From Desulfofundulus thermobenzoicus (GTDB lineage: Bacteria > Bacillota > Desulfotomaculia > Desulfotomaculales > Desulfovirgulaceae), in assembly GCF_009428905.1 (NCBI RefSeq), contig NZ_WHYR01000014.1:1-64000 (forward strand): a stretch of 64,000 nucleotides of DNA, written 5' to 3'. Below the pieces are notes generated by a model, which saw nothing but the letters and a program-made list of their open reading frames with translations, was not told the DNA's origin and did no database searches. Below are positions 16,937 to 25,141 of the stretch, one piece after another; positions within the stretch are counted from its first letter, which is position 1; every line of letters starts with the position of its first letter. Made by a program: the position numbers and the translations under genes.

Positions 16937-17399
16937 AATTAAAAGCCTCCTGGATAAAAAATTCACCGCTCTTCCTTTCCTTTCTGTCCGCGAGGGGGGA
17001 CATTTCTTCTACCGCGACACCCTTCTCACGTAAAAGGTCACCAACAATGGTGCGGTGACAGTACCGGTAATCCGGACAGAAACAAACCAGAGCCACATTT
17101 TTCCCTTCCCGCAAAAGCAACCATAAACGGTGCAGGGCTGCCCTTTTTTCGGGCTGTTTTAATTCTTCTTTAAAACGGGCCTGGTATTGCGGCCACCAAC
17201 GTTCAGGATCCGCATCTTTCCATTTTTCCAGATAATCCTGGTATAGAGCCGGCCCGGGTGACAGCCCCCGTACCCGAATTGTACCCGCAATATCTTTCCC
17301 GGCCCGGGTAATCAGCCAGATCTCCGCACAAAACTCAGCCAGTTCCTTTATCCGGGAAACACTGGCCGTATAAACCTTACCCGATATCTTATTTTTCAT
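16926..17399 (-). CDS. DUF488 family protein (second subtype, YeaO-like)
   Basis: The 157-residue protein starts MKNKISGKVYTASVSRIKEL and contains LSPGPALYQDYLEKWKDADP, HRLWLLLREGKNVALVCFCP and CHRTIVGDLLREKG, the Cys/His-containing end typical of DUF488. It is the first of a three-gene set. Its closing residues overlap the start of the next DUF488 gene. No promoter of high quality was seen in the 109 nt before it, which follow the Lrp gene's stop on the same strand. Confidence 0.72.
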   Translation of the reverse strand: MKNKISGKVYTASVSRIKELAEFCAEIWLITRAGKDIAGTIRVRGLSPGPALYQDYLEKWKDADPERWWPQYQARFKEELKQPEKRAALHRLWLLLREGKNVALVCFCPDYRYCHRTIVGDLLREKGVAVEEMSPLADRKERKSGEFFIQEAFNFGL

Positions 17400-17508
17400 T
17401 CCCGCCGGGCCACCTTTCTATGAAAATCCTGATTATATTATAACCTGTTAGTGCTGGTAGTTGCCAGTAATAACCAAGATCTGTTTTGTTCCCTGTGCCT
17501 GAATCCAG

Positions 17509-18000
17509 CTACTCCTCCACATCACCGGCCACCCGGCCCATGTCAATGCCGCATTTCTCCACCGGCGAAGAGAGGGCAATCATGGTTTCCGCCCGCTGGA
17601 AGCCGTGAATCTGATCGATTTTCGTCAGCAGGATGCGCTGCAGATCTTCGTTATCCCGCGCCCGCACTTTCACCAGGTAATCATAACGCCCCGTGACCAC
17701 ATGCACCTCTTCCACTTCCGGCAGTTTTTTAAACTCCTCAATGGTCCGGTAGGCTTCCTTGCCCTGCAGGGTGCTCAACCCGACGATGGCGGTAACGGGG
17801 TAACCGATGCGACGGGCGTTAATCCGCACATGGAACCCTTCGATTACCCCGCTTTCCACCAGCTTGCGCACCCTTTCATACACCGTAACCCGGGAAACAC
17901 CCAGCCGGGAGGCAATTTCCTGGTAGGAAGCCCGGGCGTTCTGCTGCAAGGACTGCAAAATGGCCAGATCCATATCATCCAACGGCTGCAATAAAATCAT
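17509..18000 (-). CDS. Lrp/AsnC family transcriptional regulator
   Basis: The 163-residue protein has an N-terminal winged helix (LDDMDLAILQSLQQNARASY, SRLGVSRVTVYERVRKLVES, about 6-60) and a C-terminal ligand-binding RAM domain (YPVTAIVGLSTLQGKEA, VVTGRYDYLVKVRARD). Lrp-type proteins sense amino acids and control nitrogen metabolism. It lies 68 nt after amtB on the same strand, at the end of the ammonium/methylamine-like cluster, and is a natural candidate regulator of that cluster. The start is either ATG at 18000 or an in-frame TTG three codons later. Confidence 0.88.
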   Translation of the reverse strand: MILLQPLDDMDLAILQSLQQNARASYQEIASRLGVSRVTVYERVRKLVESGVIEGFHVRINARRIGYPVTAIVGLSTLQGKEAYRTIEEFKKLPEVEEVHVVTGRYDYLVKVRARDNEDLQRILLTKIDQIHGFQRAETMIALSSPVEKCGIDMGRVAGDVEE

Positions 18001-18068
18001 CCTTTATCCATACTTTAACCGGCATTTCCAGCACCGGGTTCTACCCTTAATTATATTTCGTGCCGCAT

Positions 18069-19472
18069 TTACCTGGCAAGGTTGGTTTGGATCTTTTCAA
18101 TGGGCTTTTGGACCATAGAGGTTCCACCGGTATTGAAAACGACAGCCCCCAGAACCAGATCCGTATAGGCGTCTTCCCCGTGCTGGGTGAGATCCAGGCC
18201 GGTTTCCTGTTCTTCATCACCGGCCCGCAGCCTGCAGAATAGTTTGATCACCTGAAGGATAATAAAGGTTCCCGCCGCTGCTATGGCCCAGCTGGCGACG
18301 ACGCCCACCAGCTGGATGACCACCTGCTCCGGATTACCGAAGAAAAGCCCGTCGCTTCCGGCGGAGTTTACCGCCTTACTGGCGAAGAGCCCGGTGGCCA
18401 GGGCACCCCATGTGCCACCCACGCCGTGCACGCCAAAAGCGTCCAGGGAATCGTCGTAGCCCAGCCTGGCCTTCAATATACTCACGGCCAGGTAACAGAT
18501 GGCCCCACCGCCCAGGCCGATGAGTATGGAAGGCATGGGCCCCACAAAGCCGCAGGCCGGGGTGATGGCCACCAGACCGGCCAGGGCGCCGCTGGCGGCA
18601 CCCAAGACGGTGGGCTTTCCGTTCCGTACCCATTCCACAATCACCCAGGAGAGCATGGCCGCCGCCGTGGCCAGGTGGGTATTCACAAACACACCCGTGG
18701 AAAGGCTTCCGGCAGAAAGGGCACTACCGGCATTAAACCCGAACCAGCCAAACCACAAAAGGGCAGCGCCGGTCACCGTCATGGGCAGGCTATGAGGAAT
18801 CATGGGTTCCGTACCGTATCCTTTGCGCCCGCCCAGTACCAGTGCAGCCGTCAGGCCGGACACCCCGGAAATGATATGCACCACCGTGCCGCCGGCAAAA
18901 TCCAGAGCACCCAGATTACGCAGCCAGCCGCCCACCCCCCACACCCAGTGGGCCACCGGGTCATAAATAAAGGTGGCCCAGAGAACCAGGAAGATCAGAT
19001 AGGGGGAAAAGCGCATCCTTTCGGCCACGGAACCGTAAATAATGGCCGGGGTAATGACAGCAAACATCATCTGAAAAATCATAAAGGCCTGGTGGGGGAT
19101 GGTGGCCGAATAATCCGGGTTTGGTTCCAGGCCCACATTTTTCAATCCGATCCAGTCCAGGGAACCAATGATATGACCGATATCCGGGCCAAAGGCCAGG
19201 CTATAGCCGAAAAGAGCCCACTGAATACTGATTACACCCAGAGCAATAAAGCTGCTCATGATGGTGGAAAGGGCATTCTTTTTGCGGGCCATTCCGCCGT
19301 AAAATAGGGCCAGGCCCGGGGTCATCAGCATGACCACGGCTGCTGAAAAAAGGATAAAAGCCGTATCCCCCGTGTCCACGGTGTTTGCCGCCGTATCCGC
19401 CCAAACCAGGCCGGGGGCCATGGCCAGCAGGGCCAGGGTCAAACCGGCAGTATTAATCAGGTGCTTAACCAT
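18069..19472 (-). CDS. amtB: Ammonium/methylammonium transporter (Amt family)
   Basis: The 467-residue protein has a cleavable signal peptide (about 1-25) and 11 membrane spans. Amt family features include VMLMTPGLALFYGGMARKKN, the periplasmic substrate region, DFAGGTVVHIISGVSGL with the first pore His, and DAFGVHGVGGTWGALATG with the second. Amt proteins carry both ammonium and methylammonium, which fits a methylamine-related cluster. There is no glnK gene adjacent, unlike most amt loci. GGGAGG precedes the ATG, and the leader holds a duplicated translation-start region and a small reading frame. Confidence 0.93.
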   Translation of the reverse strand: MVKHLINTAGLTLALLAMAPGLVWADTAANTVDTGDTAFILFSAAVVMLMTPGLALFYGGMARKKNALSTIMSSFIALGVISIQWALFGYSLAFGPDIGHIIGSLDWIGLKNVGLEPNPDYSATIPHQAFMIFQMMFAVITPAIIYGSVAERMRFSPYLIFLVLWATFIYDPVAHWVWGVGGWLRNLGALDFAGGTVVHIISGVSGLTAALVLGGRKGYGTEPMIPHSLPMTVTGAALLWFGWFGFNAGSALSAGSLSTGVFVNTHLATAAAMLSWVIVEWVRNGKPTVLGAASGALAGLVAITPACGFVGPMPSILIGLGGGAICYLAVSILKARLGYDDSLDAFGVHGVGGTWGALATGLFASKAVNSAGSDGLFFGNPEQVVIQLVGVVASWAIAAAGTFIILQVIKLFCRLRAGDEEQETGLDLTQHGEDAYTDLVLGAVVFNTGGTSMVQKPIEKIQTNLAR

Positions 19473-19475
19473 TGA

Positions 19476-19532
19476 TTAAACCTCCCTTGAAAATAGATTT
19501 TCATGCTTTATGGAGGGAACCAATGTTCCCAT
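19476..19532 (-). CDS. Possible 18-residue leader peptide before amtB
   Basis: ATG at 19532 follows AAAGGAG by 6 nt, and the frame ends 3 nt before the amtB ATG. Its upstream region (GCATGAAAAT.TATTT.C..A.GGAG) repeats the one before amtB, with CCATA in front of both copies, so the translation-start region appears duplicated. Peptide: MGTLVPSIKHENLFSREV. Translation is inferred only from the Shine-Dalgarno match. Confidence 0.35.
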   Translation of the reverse strand: MGTLVPSIKHENLFSREV

Positions 19533-19603
19533 GGGCAACTCCTTTAGGAAATAAATTTTCATGCAATATGGTGAAAACAAGTGTGTTCTCGTAGGCTTTT
19601 AAA

Positions 19604-19665
19604 ACGTGACAGAGAACCGTCCCCTGTCACACGAAACGTGACAGAGAACCGTCCCCTGTCACACC
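19604..19665. repeat. Two tandem copies of the GTGACAG...CTGTCAC repeat
   Basis: CGTGACAGAGAACCGTCCCC followed by TGTCACAC occurs twice in a row (from 19605 and from 19636), directly after the stop of the GlnA/GmaS-like gene. Each copy can fold into a hairpin (GTGACAG/CTGTCAC). Confidence 0.85.
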
Positions 19666-19674
19666 GTCACACCT

Positions 19675-21006
19675 TCACCCCGCCGTCAGGTAGCGGTGCA
19701 CTTCCCATTCGGAAACGGTATTGTGATATTCGTCCCATTCCCTCCTTTTGACCTGCAGGTACAGGCGAACGTAATCCTCCCCCAGGGCCTCCTGGAGCAC
19801 GTGGTCCATCTCCAGTTCATCCAGCGCCTCGCACAGGTTGGCGGGAAGCAGGTCAATATTGCGCCTCTTCATTTCTTCCACCGTAAAGGCATAGGTATTC
19901 TCCGCAAACAACGGGCCGGGATCCACCTGCTCTGCGATGCCGTCCAGCCCGGCGGCCAGGATGGCCGCGCAGGCCAGATACGGGTTGGCGGCACCGTCTA
20001 CGGTGCGCTTTTCAATGCGCCCGGGACCGGGAATGCGGATCATGACCGTCCGGTTGTTGCCGCCGTAGGTGATATAGACCGGCGCCCAGGTGGCCCCCGA
20101 GGTGGTGGGTGAAGTCACCAGACGCTTGTAGGAATTAACCGTTGGGGAGGTAATGGCCGCCAGGGAGCGGGCGTGTTTTAAAATCCCCCCGATAAACCAG
20201 TAGGCCGTCCGGGAGAGGCCGTGGGGGTCCTTTTCCTCCATAAACAGGTTCTGCGAACCGGCAGCATCCCAGAGGCTCATGTGATAGTGGCAGCCGTTGC
20301 CCGTCAGATTTTTGAAGGGTTTGGGCATGAAGGTGGCCGTCAGCCCTTCCTGTTCGGCCAGGCTGCGGATCATAAACCGGGCAAAGGTCAGGCGGTCGCA
20401 CTGATCTAAAACCTCGGAACACTGCCAGTTAATTTCAAACTGACAGTTGGCGTCCTCATGGTCGCACTGGTAAACTCCCCAGTTCAGCTCGTTCATATAG
20501 CCCACCAGGCGGGTAAAGAAATCCAGATTGCGGGCCAGGGCCTGGGAGTTATAGCATGGTTTGTCCGAATTGTCCATGGGGTCATAGGGTTCAATACAAC
20601 CATTCACCCGCCGCACCAGGAAAAATTCCGGCTCCATGCCAACTACAAAACGATATCCCCGGTCCCGGGCTTTTTTCACCATACGCTGCAGAATAGTCCG
20701 CGGGCAGTAAGGCCACGGCTCACCGTTGACGTACAGGTTGGCGGAAAGCCAGGCCACGTCCCGCCGCCAGGGCAGGATAAACAGCGAAGAAAAATCGGGA
20801 ATGGCCGAAATATCCGGATCGTGGGGCCCCTGGCCCAGATCCCCGGCGGCAAAACCGGCAAAACCCACCCCACCGGAGGCCAGGGCCTCCAGCGTTTCCG
20901 CCGGCACCAGCTTTGCCCGGCTGATGCCGTTCATCTCCACAAAGGACACCATAAAATAACGTATCCCTTTTTCCCTTACAAGCTCCTGCACTGCCGAGAT
21001 ATTCAT
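19675..21006 (-). CDS. GlnA-type ligase, glutamine synthetase or gamma-glutamylmethylamide synthetase-like
   Basis: The 443-residue protein starts MNISAVQELVREKG, with AGGAGG upstream. It has the full glutamine synthetase fold: N-terminal VSFVEMNGISRAKLV, metal and ATP site FVVGMEPEFFLV, CDHEDANCQFEINWQ, the ATP/glutamate motif PKPFKNLTGNGCHYHMSLWD and the C-terminal EWDEYHNTVSEWEVHRYL. The DHEDAN...QFEINW and MPKPF...TGNG pattern belongs to the GlnA/GlnT branch that includes GmaS of the N-methylglutamate pathway. Because MgsABC-like and FAD dehydrogenase genes lie just upstream in the same direction, GmaS activity (methylamine + glutamate + ATP) is proposed; ordinary glutamine synthetase remains possible. 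The leader contains a terminator and a small reading frame. Confidence 0.75.
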   Translation of the reverse strand: MNISAVQELVREKGIRYFMVSFVEMNGISRAKLVPAETLEALASGGVGFAGFAAGDLGQGPHDPDISAIPDFSSLFILPWRRDVAWLSANLYVNGEPWPYCPRTILQRMVKKARDRGYRFVVGMEPEFFLVRRVNGCIEPYDPMDNSDKPCYNSQALARNLDFFTRLVGYMNELNWGVYQCDHEDANCQFEINWQCSEVLDQCDRLTFARFMIRSLAEQEGLTATFMPKPFKNLTGNGCHYHMSLWDAAGSQNLFMEEKDPHGLSRTAYWFIGGILKHARSLAAITSPTVNSYKRLVTSPTTSGATWAPVYITYGGNNRTVMIRIPGPGRIEKRTVDGAANPYLACAAILAAGLDGIAEQVDPGPLFAENTYAFTVEEMKRRNIDLLPANLCEALDELEMDHVLQEALGEDYVRLYLQVKRREWDEYHNTVSEWEVHRYLTAG

Positions 21007-21026
21007 CAATAACCACCTCCTGATAT

Positions 21027-21107
21027 TTAGCTCCGGGTAAATCCCAGATACACGGCACATGTCCCATCCCGGTACCACGTTCTCCACATAAAGATCACCC
21101 GCTCCAT
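21027..21107 (-). CDS. Possible 26-residue leader peptide before the GlnA/GmaS-like gene
   Basis: ATG at 21107 follows AAAGGGGGGATCA, and the frame ends 20 nt before the ligase ATG. It begins MERVIFMWRTWYRDG and has no known relatives that I recognise. It lies between the conditional terminator and the ligase start. Support is limited to the ribosome-binding site and position. Confidence 0.3.
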   Translation of the reverse strand: MERVIFMWRTWYRDGTCAVYLGFTRS

Positions 21108-21125
21108 TGATCCCCCCTTTAAATC

Positions 21126-21179
21126 TAAAAAGAAAAGGCCCTTTCCCATGGCCGCATCGCCATGATCAAAGCGCCTTTG
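21126..21179 (-). terminator. Terminator-like hairpin in the GlnA/GmaS leader
   Basis: On the minus strand CAAAGGCGCT...CATGGC...GCCATG...GGGCC folds into nested stems ending in TTTTCTTTTT, between the FMN glutamate-synthase-like gene and the ligase gene. It resembles the hairpin at 27235-27289 (CAAGGGCGCT...CATGG...CCGTGG...GCGCCC, TTTTATTTT). It may be an attenuator or a simple operon-internal terminator. Confidence 0.55.
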
Positions 21180-21222
21180 CAAATAATACGACCCTGTTAT
21201 CTTTTTTTATTTGCCACTGCCT

Positions 21223-22476
21223 TTAATTGGGCTTAAAAACAAGCTCCGACCCCACCAGGGGGATGCCCGTAATGGCCGAGGCTTCCACCGTGAGGGCCCG
21301 CAGGTCCTCGGGCTCCAGATTGTGGCAGCTGGTTTTGCCACAGATGCGGGCAATCATCCGCAGTTCCTCGGTCATGGCCCGAATCAGGTTGGCCAGCTTT
21401 TCTGCCCCCTCCTCCGGGTCAAATCGCTGCCGCAATGCGGGATCCTGGGTGCACAGCCCGGCCGGACAGCGCCCCGTGGCACACTGCCGGCAGGCCCGGC
21501 AACCCAGGGCCACTAAAGCCGCCGTGCCGATGCCCACGGCCTTCGCCCCCAGGGCCAGGGCCTTGGCCACATCGGCGCCGTCCCGGATCCCCCCCATCAC
21601 CACGATGTCCATTTCCCCTTCGACGCCTTCTTCCCGCAGGGCCTGCATCGCCGCCGCCAGGGCGGCCATGGTGGGGATACCCACATTATCCTTGAAAATC
21701 TCCGGACCGGCGCCCGTGCCGCCCTGCATCCCGTCCAGCACCACTATGTCGGCGCCAATCTTGTGGGCGATTTTGACGTCTTCCTTGACCCGGCTGGCGC
21801 CGATTTTCAGGGCAACGGGCACCTGCCAGCCGGTGGCCTCCCGCAGTTCCAGGATTTTTAACACCAGATCGTCGGGACCGATAAAATCGGGGTGCCGGCT
21901 GGGACTGCGCAGGTCAATCCCCACGGGCAAACCCCTTTGCCCGGCGATCTCCGGCGTAATCTTGGCGCCCATCAGATGCCCGCCCGAGCCGGGCTTGGCC
22001 CCCTGGCTGATGAACAGTTCCACAGCATCGGCCCGCTGCAGGTCCCGGGGATTAAAACCGTACCGGCCGGGGGTGCACTGGTAGATCAGCTGCCGGGCCA
22101 GCTGCCTTTCTTCCTCCAGCATACCACCCTCACCGGTATTGGACACCGTACCGGCCAGGGTGGAGGCCCGGGCAAAGGCCATTTTCACTTCCCGGGAAAC
22201 GGCCCCAAAGCTCATGGGGGCGATGATAATGGGGGTTTTAAGCTTTAAAGGCCTTTTGGCATGGCGTGCCCCCAGAATGGTGGCGGTATCGCACTCCTCC
22301 CGGTGCACATCAATGCACAGGCGGCTTAAACCGGCAGCCAGAAAAGTGAGCTCATCAAAGGAGGAAACGGGCCGTCTGGCCCCAAAACCTTCAATTATCG
22401 TGCGCCCCAGCCGCGCCTTTTCCTGGATCTGTTTGCGGATGCGCTCATCCCATAAAGGACCGGTGGTGATACTCAT
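21223..22476 (-). CDS. Glutamate synthase FMN/Fe-S domain protein (MgsC-like)
   Basis: The 417-residue protein is the TIM-barrel synthase domain of glutamate synthase as a separate polypeptide: IIIAPMSFGAVSREVKMAFA, SNTGEGGM, QGAKPGSGGHLMGAKIT, GADIVVLDGMQGGTGAGPE, VVMGGIRDGADVAKALALGA and the cluster motif CRACRQCATGRCPAG. FMN and one 3Fe-4S or 4Fe-4S cluster are expected. The start at 22476 (MSITTGPLWDERIRK) has GGAAGG upstream. It lacks N-terminal ferredoxin and C-terminal GXGXG domains, which are separate or absent, as in N-methylglutamate synthase subunit C and archaeal-type split GltB. It follows the GXGXG gene by 16 nt. Confidence 0.8.
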   Translation of the reverse strand: MSITTGPLWDERIRKQIQEKARLGRTIIEGFGARRPVSSFDELTFLAAGLSRLCIDVHREECDTATILGARHAKRPLKLKTPIIIAPMSFGAVSREVKMAFARASTLAGTVSNTGEGGMLEEERQLARQLIYQCTPGRYGFNPRDLQRADAVELFISQGAKPGSGGHLMGAKITPEIAGQRGLPVGIDLRSPSRHPDFIGPDDLVLKILELREATGWQVPVALKIGASRVKEDVKIAHKIGADIVVLDGMQGGTGAGPEIFKDNVGIPTMAALAAAMQALREEGVEGEMDIVVMGGIRDGADVAKALALGAKAVGIGTAALVALGCRACRQCATGRCPAGLCTQDPALRQRFDPEEGAEKLANLIRAMTEELRMIARICGKTSCHNLEPEDLRALTVEASAITGIPLVGSELVFKPN

Positions 22477-22492
22477 CCTGTGGCACCTTCCT

Positions 22493-23143
22493 TCAATAGT
22501 GGTGGTGTTTTTGCGCAGAAACAAACTTGCGCCAGGCCGGGGGTCTGGCCAGACCGTAGTGGTCCAGCAGGCGGCCCAGATAAACATTTTCTTCCTCCGT
22601 ACAGGCCACTTCCTGCACATCCACCCCCGTGCTCCCCACCCGGCCGCCGGTATAAATGGTGCCGCCCACCATATAGTGCCCCAGCAGGTCGCCGGTATCA
22701 CCGGCCACCACAATGGTCCCGCCGATCATCATGAAGCCGGTCATAAAGCCGCTGTTCCCGCCCACAATGATGGTGCCGCTCTTCATCACCTGCCCGCAGC
22801 GGGAGCCCATGTTCCCCCGGATCACCAGCACGCCGCCCCGCATACCCGGGGCGATACAGCTGCCCGCATCGTGGTCCACCACCACCTCGCCGTCCATCAG
22901 GTTGTCCACGGAATACCAGCCGACGCTTCCCCGCACATGCAGCTTAATCCCTTCACACAGGCAGCCGCAGAAATAACCGGCGTTACCCTCAATGGTTAAC
23001 TGCAGCGGCCCCAGCACCCCCACTCCCAGGTGATGCCTGGACCGGGGGTTGAGTATGGTCACCGCCTGGTCCCCGTGCACCGCTTCTTTCAACAGACGGT
23101 TGATTTCCGTCACCGCTAACCGGTCCGCATCCAGGGCAATCAT
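22493..23143 (-). CDS. Glutamate synthase GXGXG domain protein (MgsB-like)
   Basis: The 216-residue protein is a right-handed beta-helix of the GltB C-terminal type, with repeated glycine pairs (GNAGYFCGCLCEG, GSCIAPGMRGGVLVIRGN, GTIIVGGNSGFMTGFMMIGG, YMVGGTIYTGG). In full-size glutamate synthase this domain is structural; as a separate protein it is MgsB in the N-methylglutamate pathway, GltB3 in split archaeal-type enzymes, or FwdC-like. It overlaps the amidotransferase-like gene by 4 nt (ATGA) and precedes the FMN subunit, giving the A-B-C order of mgs operons. Confidence 0.78.
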   Translation of the reverse strand: MIALDADRLAVTEINRLLKEAVHGDQAVTILNPRSRHHLGVGVLGPLQLTIEGNAGYFCGCLCEGIKLHVRGSVGWYSVDNLMDGEVVVDHDAGSCIAPGMRGGVLVIRGNMGSRCGQVMKSGTIIVGGNSGFMTGFMMIGGTIVVAGDTGDLLGHYMVGGTIYTGGRVGSTGVDVQEVACTEEENVYLGRLLDHYGLARPPAWRKFVSAQKHHHY

Positions 23144-24117
23144 TCCATCCCCACCGCCCGGTAAGTCAGTCTGGACAGCTGCCGCCCGCCGTCAATGGAC
23201 CAGGTGGCCGCCGTACGGGGCAGGGGCTCCTCCACCGTCATGCTTTCCATATCGGGAAGCAGAGCCCGCAGGCCTATTTCCTCCGAAGCCAGCACCACCC
23301 TGTCTGCCGTATCCACATAAACCAGGGGCTTGGCGGCAAGCTTATCCCGCACAAAACCCAGTTCCCCCGGTGTGGCCACCAGGAAGGTGTAAGTGCCGTC
23401 CAGGTCCAAGAGGCTTTGTTCAAGCACATCCTGCAGCTTCATACCCTTTTCCAGGTAATGGGCATTATAGATGGCAATGAGTTCGGAATCGTTGTCCGTG
23501 CGAAAACGGTACCCCTTTCTTTCAAAGTGACGTCGCAGCTTCCAGTAGTTGGTCAGCTGGCCGTTGTGGACGATGGCTATATCAGCAAAACCATAGGCCC
23601 AGAAGGGATGGGCCCGGTCCGGGCTGACCATGCTTTCAGTGGCCAGGCGGGCGTGACCGATGCCGTGGGTACCCTCTACCCGGCTGTAGTGATAAACCAC
23701 ATCCAGCCGGTCGGCAGTGCCCAGATCTTTATAAATGACCAGTTCGTATCCGATACTGATGGTCTGCACTTTATATCTGTCCAGCCGATAACACAGTTTG
23801 CGCACGGACCCGCTGTATTGCACACCAATGCCCAGGATGGTGCCCGCAACCCGGTGGTCGAGAATCTCTCCCCCTTCTTCTTCCAGAAGGCCTTCCAGAG
23901 TGGACAGGACGGCATCTATTTCCTGTGGCGAAGGGTTGCTGCCCACCCGGACATGAATGAGCAGCCTTTCATTGCCGCCCGCCCCATTATTGCTGCTAAA
24001 AATGGCCACCCCGCTGGAATCCCGGCCCCGGTGGCGGATGCCGTAGACCAGACGTTTTAAATCTTCCCCCACCGGGCCACTGCCCTTTTTATACAGCACA
24101 CCGGCTATTCCACACAT
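23140..24117 (-). CDS. Class II glutamine amidotransferase-like protein (MgsA-like)
   Basis: The 325-residue protein begins MCGIAGVLYKKG with Cys2, the catalytic nucleophile of class II (Ntn) amidotransferases, and has GIRHRGRDSSGVA, GHARLATESMVSPDRAHPF and NGQLTNYWKLRRHFERKGY, then the conserved SELIAIYNAHYL. It corresponds to the N-terminal domain of glutamate synthase made as its own protein, as in MgsA. The substrate could be glutamine or gamma-glutamylmethylamide. The start lies inside the 3' end of etfA (29-nt overlap) behind GGGGGGAAAGGCC, so translation is probably coupled to etfA. Confidence 0.8.
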   Translation of the reverse strand: MCGIAGVLYKKGSGPVGEDLKRLVYGIRHRGRDSSGVAIFSSNNGAGGNERLLIHVRVGSNPSPQEIDAVLSTLEGLLEEEGGEILDHRVAGTILGIGVQYSGSVRKLCYRLDRYKVQTISIGYELVIYKDLGTADRLDVVYHYSRVEGTHGIGHARLATESMVSPDRAHPFWAYGFADIAIVHNGQLTNYWKLRRHFERKGYRFRTDNDSELIAIYNAHYLEKGMKLQDVLEQSLLDLDGTYTFLVATPGELGFVRDKLAAKPLVYVDTADRVVLASEEIGLRALLPDMESMTVEEPLPRTAATWSIDGGRQLSRLTYRAVGME

Positions 24118-25141
24118 GGCCTTTCCCCCCTTCGTGCTCTTCACTACCTGCCATCCCGGCCAAACGCCGCCGAAAAGCTGCGGTGAGGGCCGGCAAAACC
24201 CGGTGGACATCCCCCACAATGCCGTAGGTGGCCACCTGAAAGATGGGCGCCTCCGGGTCCTGATTAATGGCCACGATAATATCCGCATCGCGCATCCCTG
24301 CCAGGTGCTGCACGGCGCCGGAAATACCGCAGGCAAAGTATATTTTCGGTTTCACCTTTTTGCCCGTCTGGCCCACCTGGTGTTTGTAGGGCACCCAGCC
24401 GGCGTCCACAATGGCCCGGGAGGCGCCGCAGGCAGCACCCAGGGTTTGCGCCAGTTCCCGCACCAGCCGGTAGTGTTCCGGCCCGCCCAGACCGCGCCCG
24501 CCGGAAACGATAATATCGGCATCTTCCAGAGCCGTCTCGCCGGCCCCTTCCCGGGCTTCGCTCACCACCTGCACCCGCCCGGGCAGGCTGCCGGCCTCCA
24601 GCAGCACTTCCTCCACCGGTACCGGTCCCTTTTCCACTGGCTCCAGGGGTGAATAGGATCTGGGCAGCACCAGGGCCACCCCGGGTAAGGCAGAAAACTC
24701 CTCGGTGGCCAGAACATTACCCCCGTAGAGGGAGCGCACCGCCCGCAGGGTCCGTCCCTTCCACTCCAGAGCAGTGCAGGCAGTTAAAAGGGGCAAACCC
24801 GGGCCGGCCGCCAGCCGGGGAGCAATGCTTTTCCCGGCCGTGCTGGCGCCAACCAGCACCACCGACGGCTCCCTTTCCACCACGGCAGCAGCCAGGGCGC
24901 AGGCGTGATCTTCCTCGCTGAACCGGGCCAGGGCCGGGTGACAGAGGGCCAGCACCCCGTCGGCCCCGTAACGTCCCAGCATGGCGGCGTCAGAGGGGAC
25001 GGAGCCCGCCGTGGTGACGGCCGTGACCCGGCCGCCAACCTGGCCGGCCAGCAGACTAGCTGCCGCCAGCATTTCCAGGGTCAGGGTTGCCGTTTTATGG
25101 CCTTTGCCTTCCACCCAGACCCATATATCAGTCTGTTTCAT
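24089..25141 (-). CDS. etfA: Electron transfer flavoprotein alpha subunit
   Basis: The 350-residue protein has the ETF-alpha C-terminal FAD signature VGQTGKKVKPKIYFACGISG then AVQHLAGM, together with IVSGGRGLGG and the preceding conserved SEAREGAGETALEDADIIV. It binds FAD and forms a heterodimer with EtfB. It overlaps etfB by 4 nt. Located between an FAD amino-acid-type dehydrogenase and the MgsABC-like genes, it most likely receives electrons from that dehydrogenase. No ETF:quinone oxidoreductase or acyl-CoA dehydrogenase gene lies nearby. Confidence 0.92.
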   Translation of the reverse strand: MKQTDIWVWVEGKGHKTATLTLEMLAAASLLAGQVGGRVTAVTTAGSVPSDAAMLGRYGADGVLALCHPALARFSEEDHACALAAAVVEREPSVVLVGASTAGKSIAPRLAAGPGLPLLTACTALEWKGRTLRAVRSLYGGNVLATEEFSALPGVALVLPRSYSPLEPVEKGPVPVEEVLLEAGSLPGRVQVVSEAREGAGETALEDADIIVSGGRGLGGPEHYRLVRELAQTLGAACGASRAIVDAGWVPYKHQVGQTGKKVKPKIYFACGISGAVQHLAGMRDADIIVAINQDPEAPIFQVATYGIVGDVHRVLPALTAAFRRRLAGMAGSEEHEGGKGHVWNSRCAV

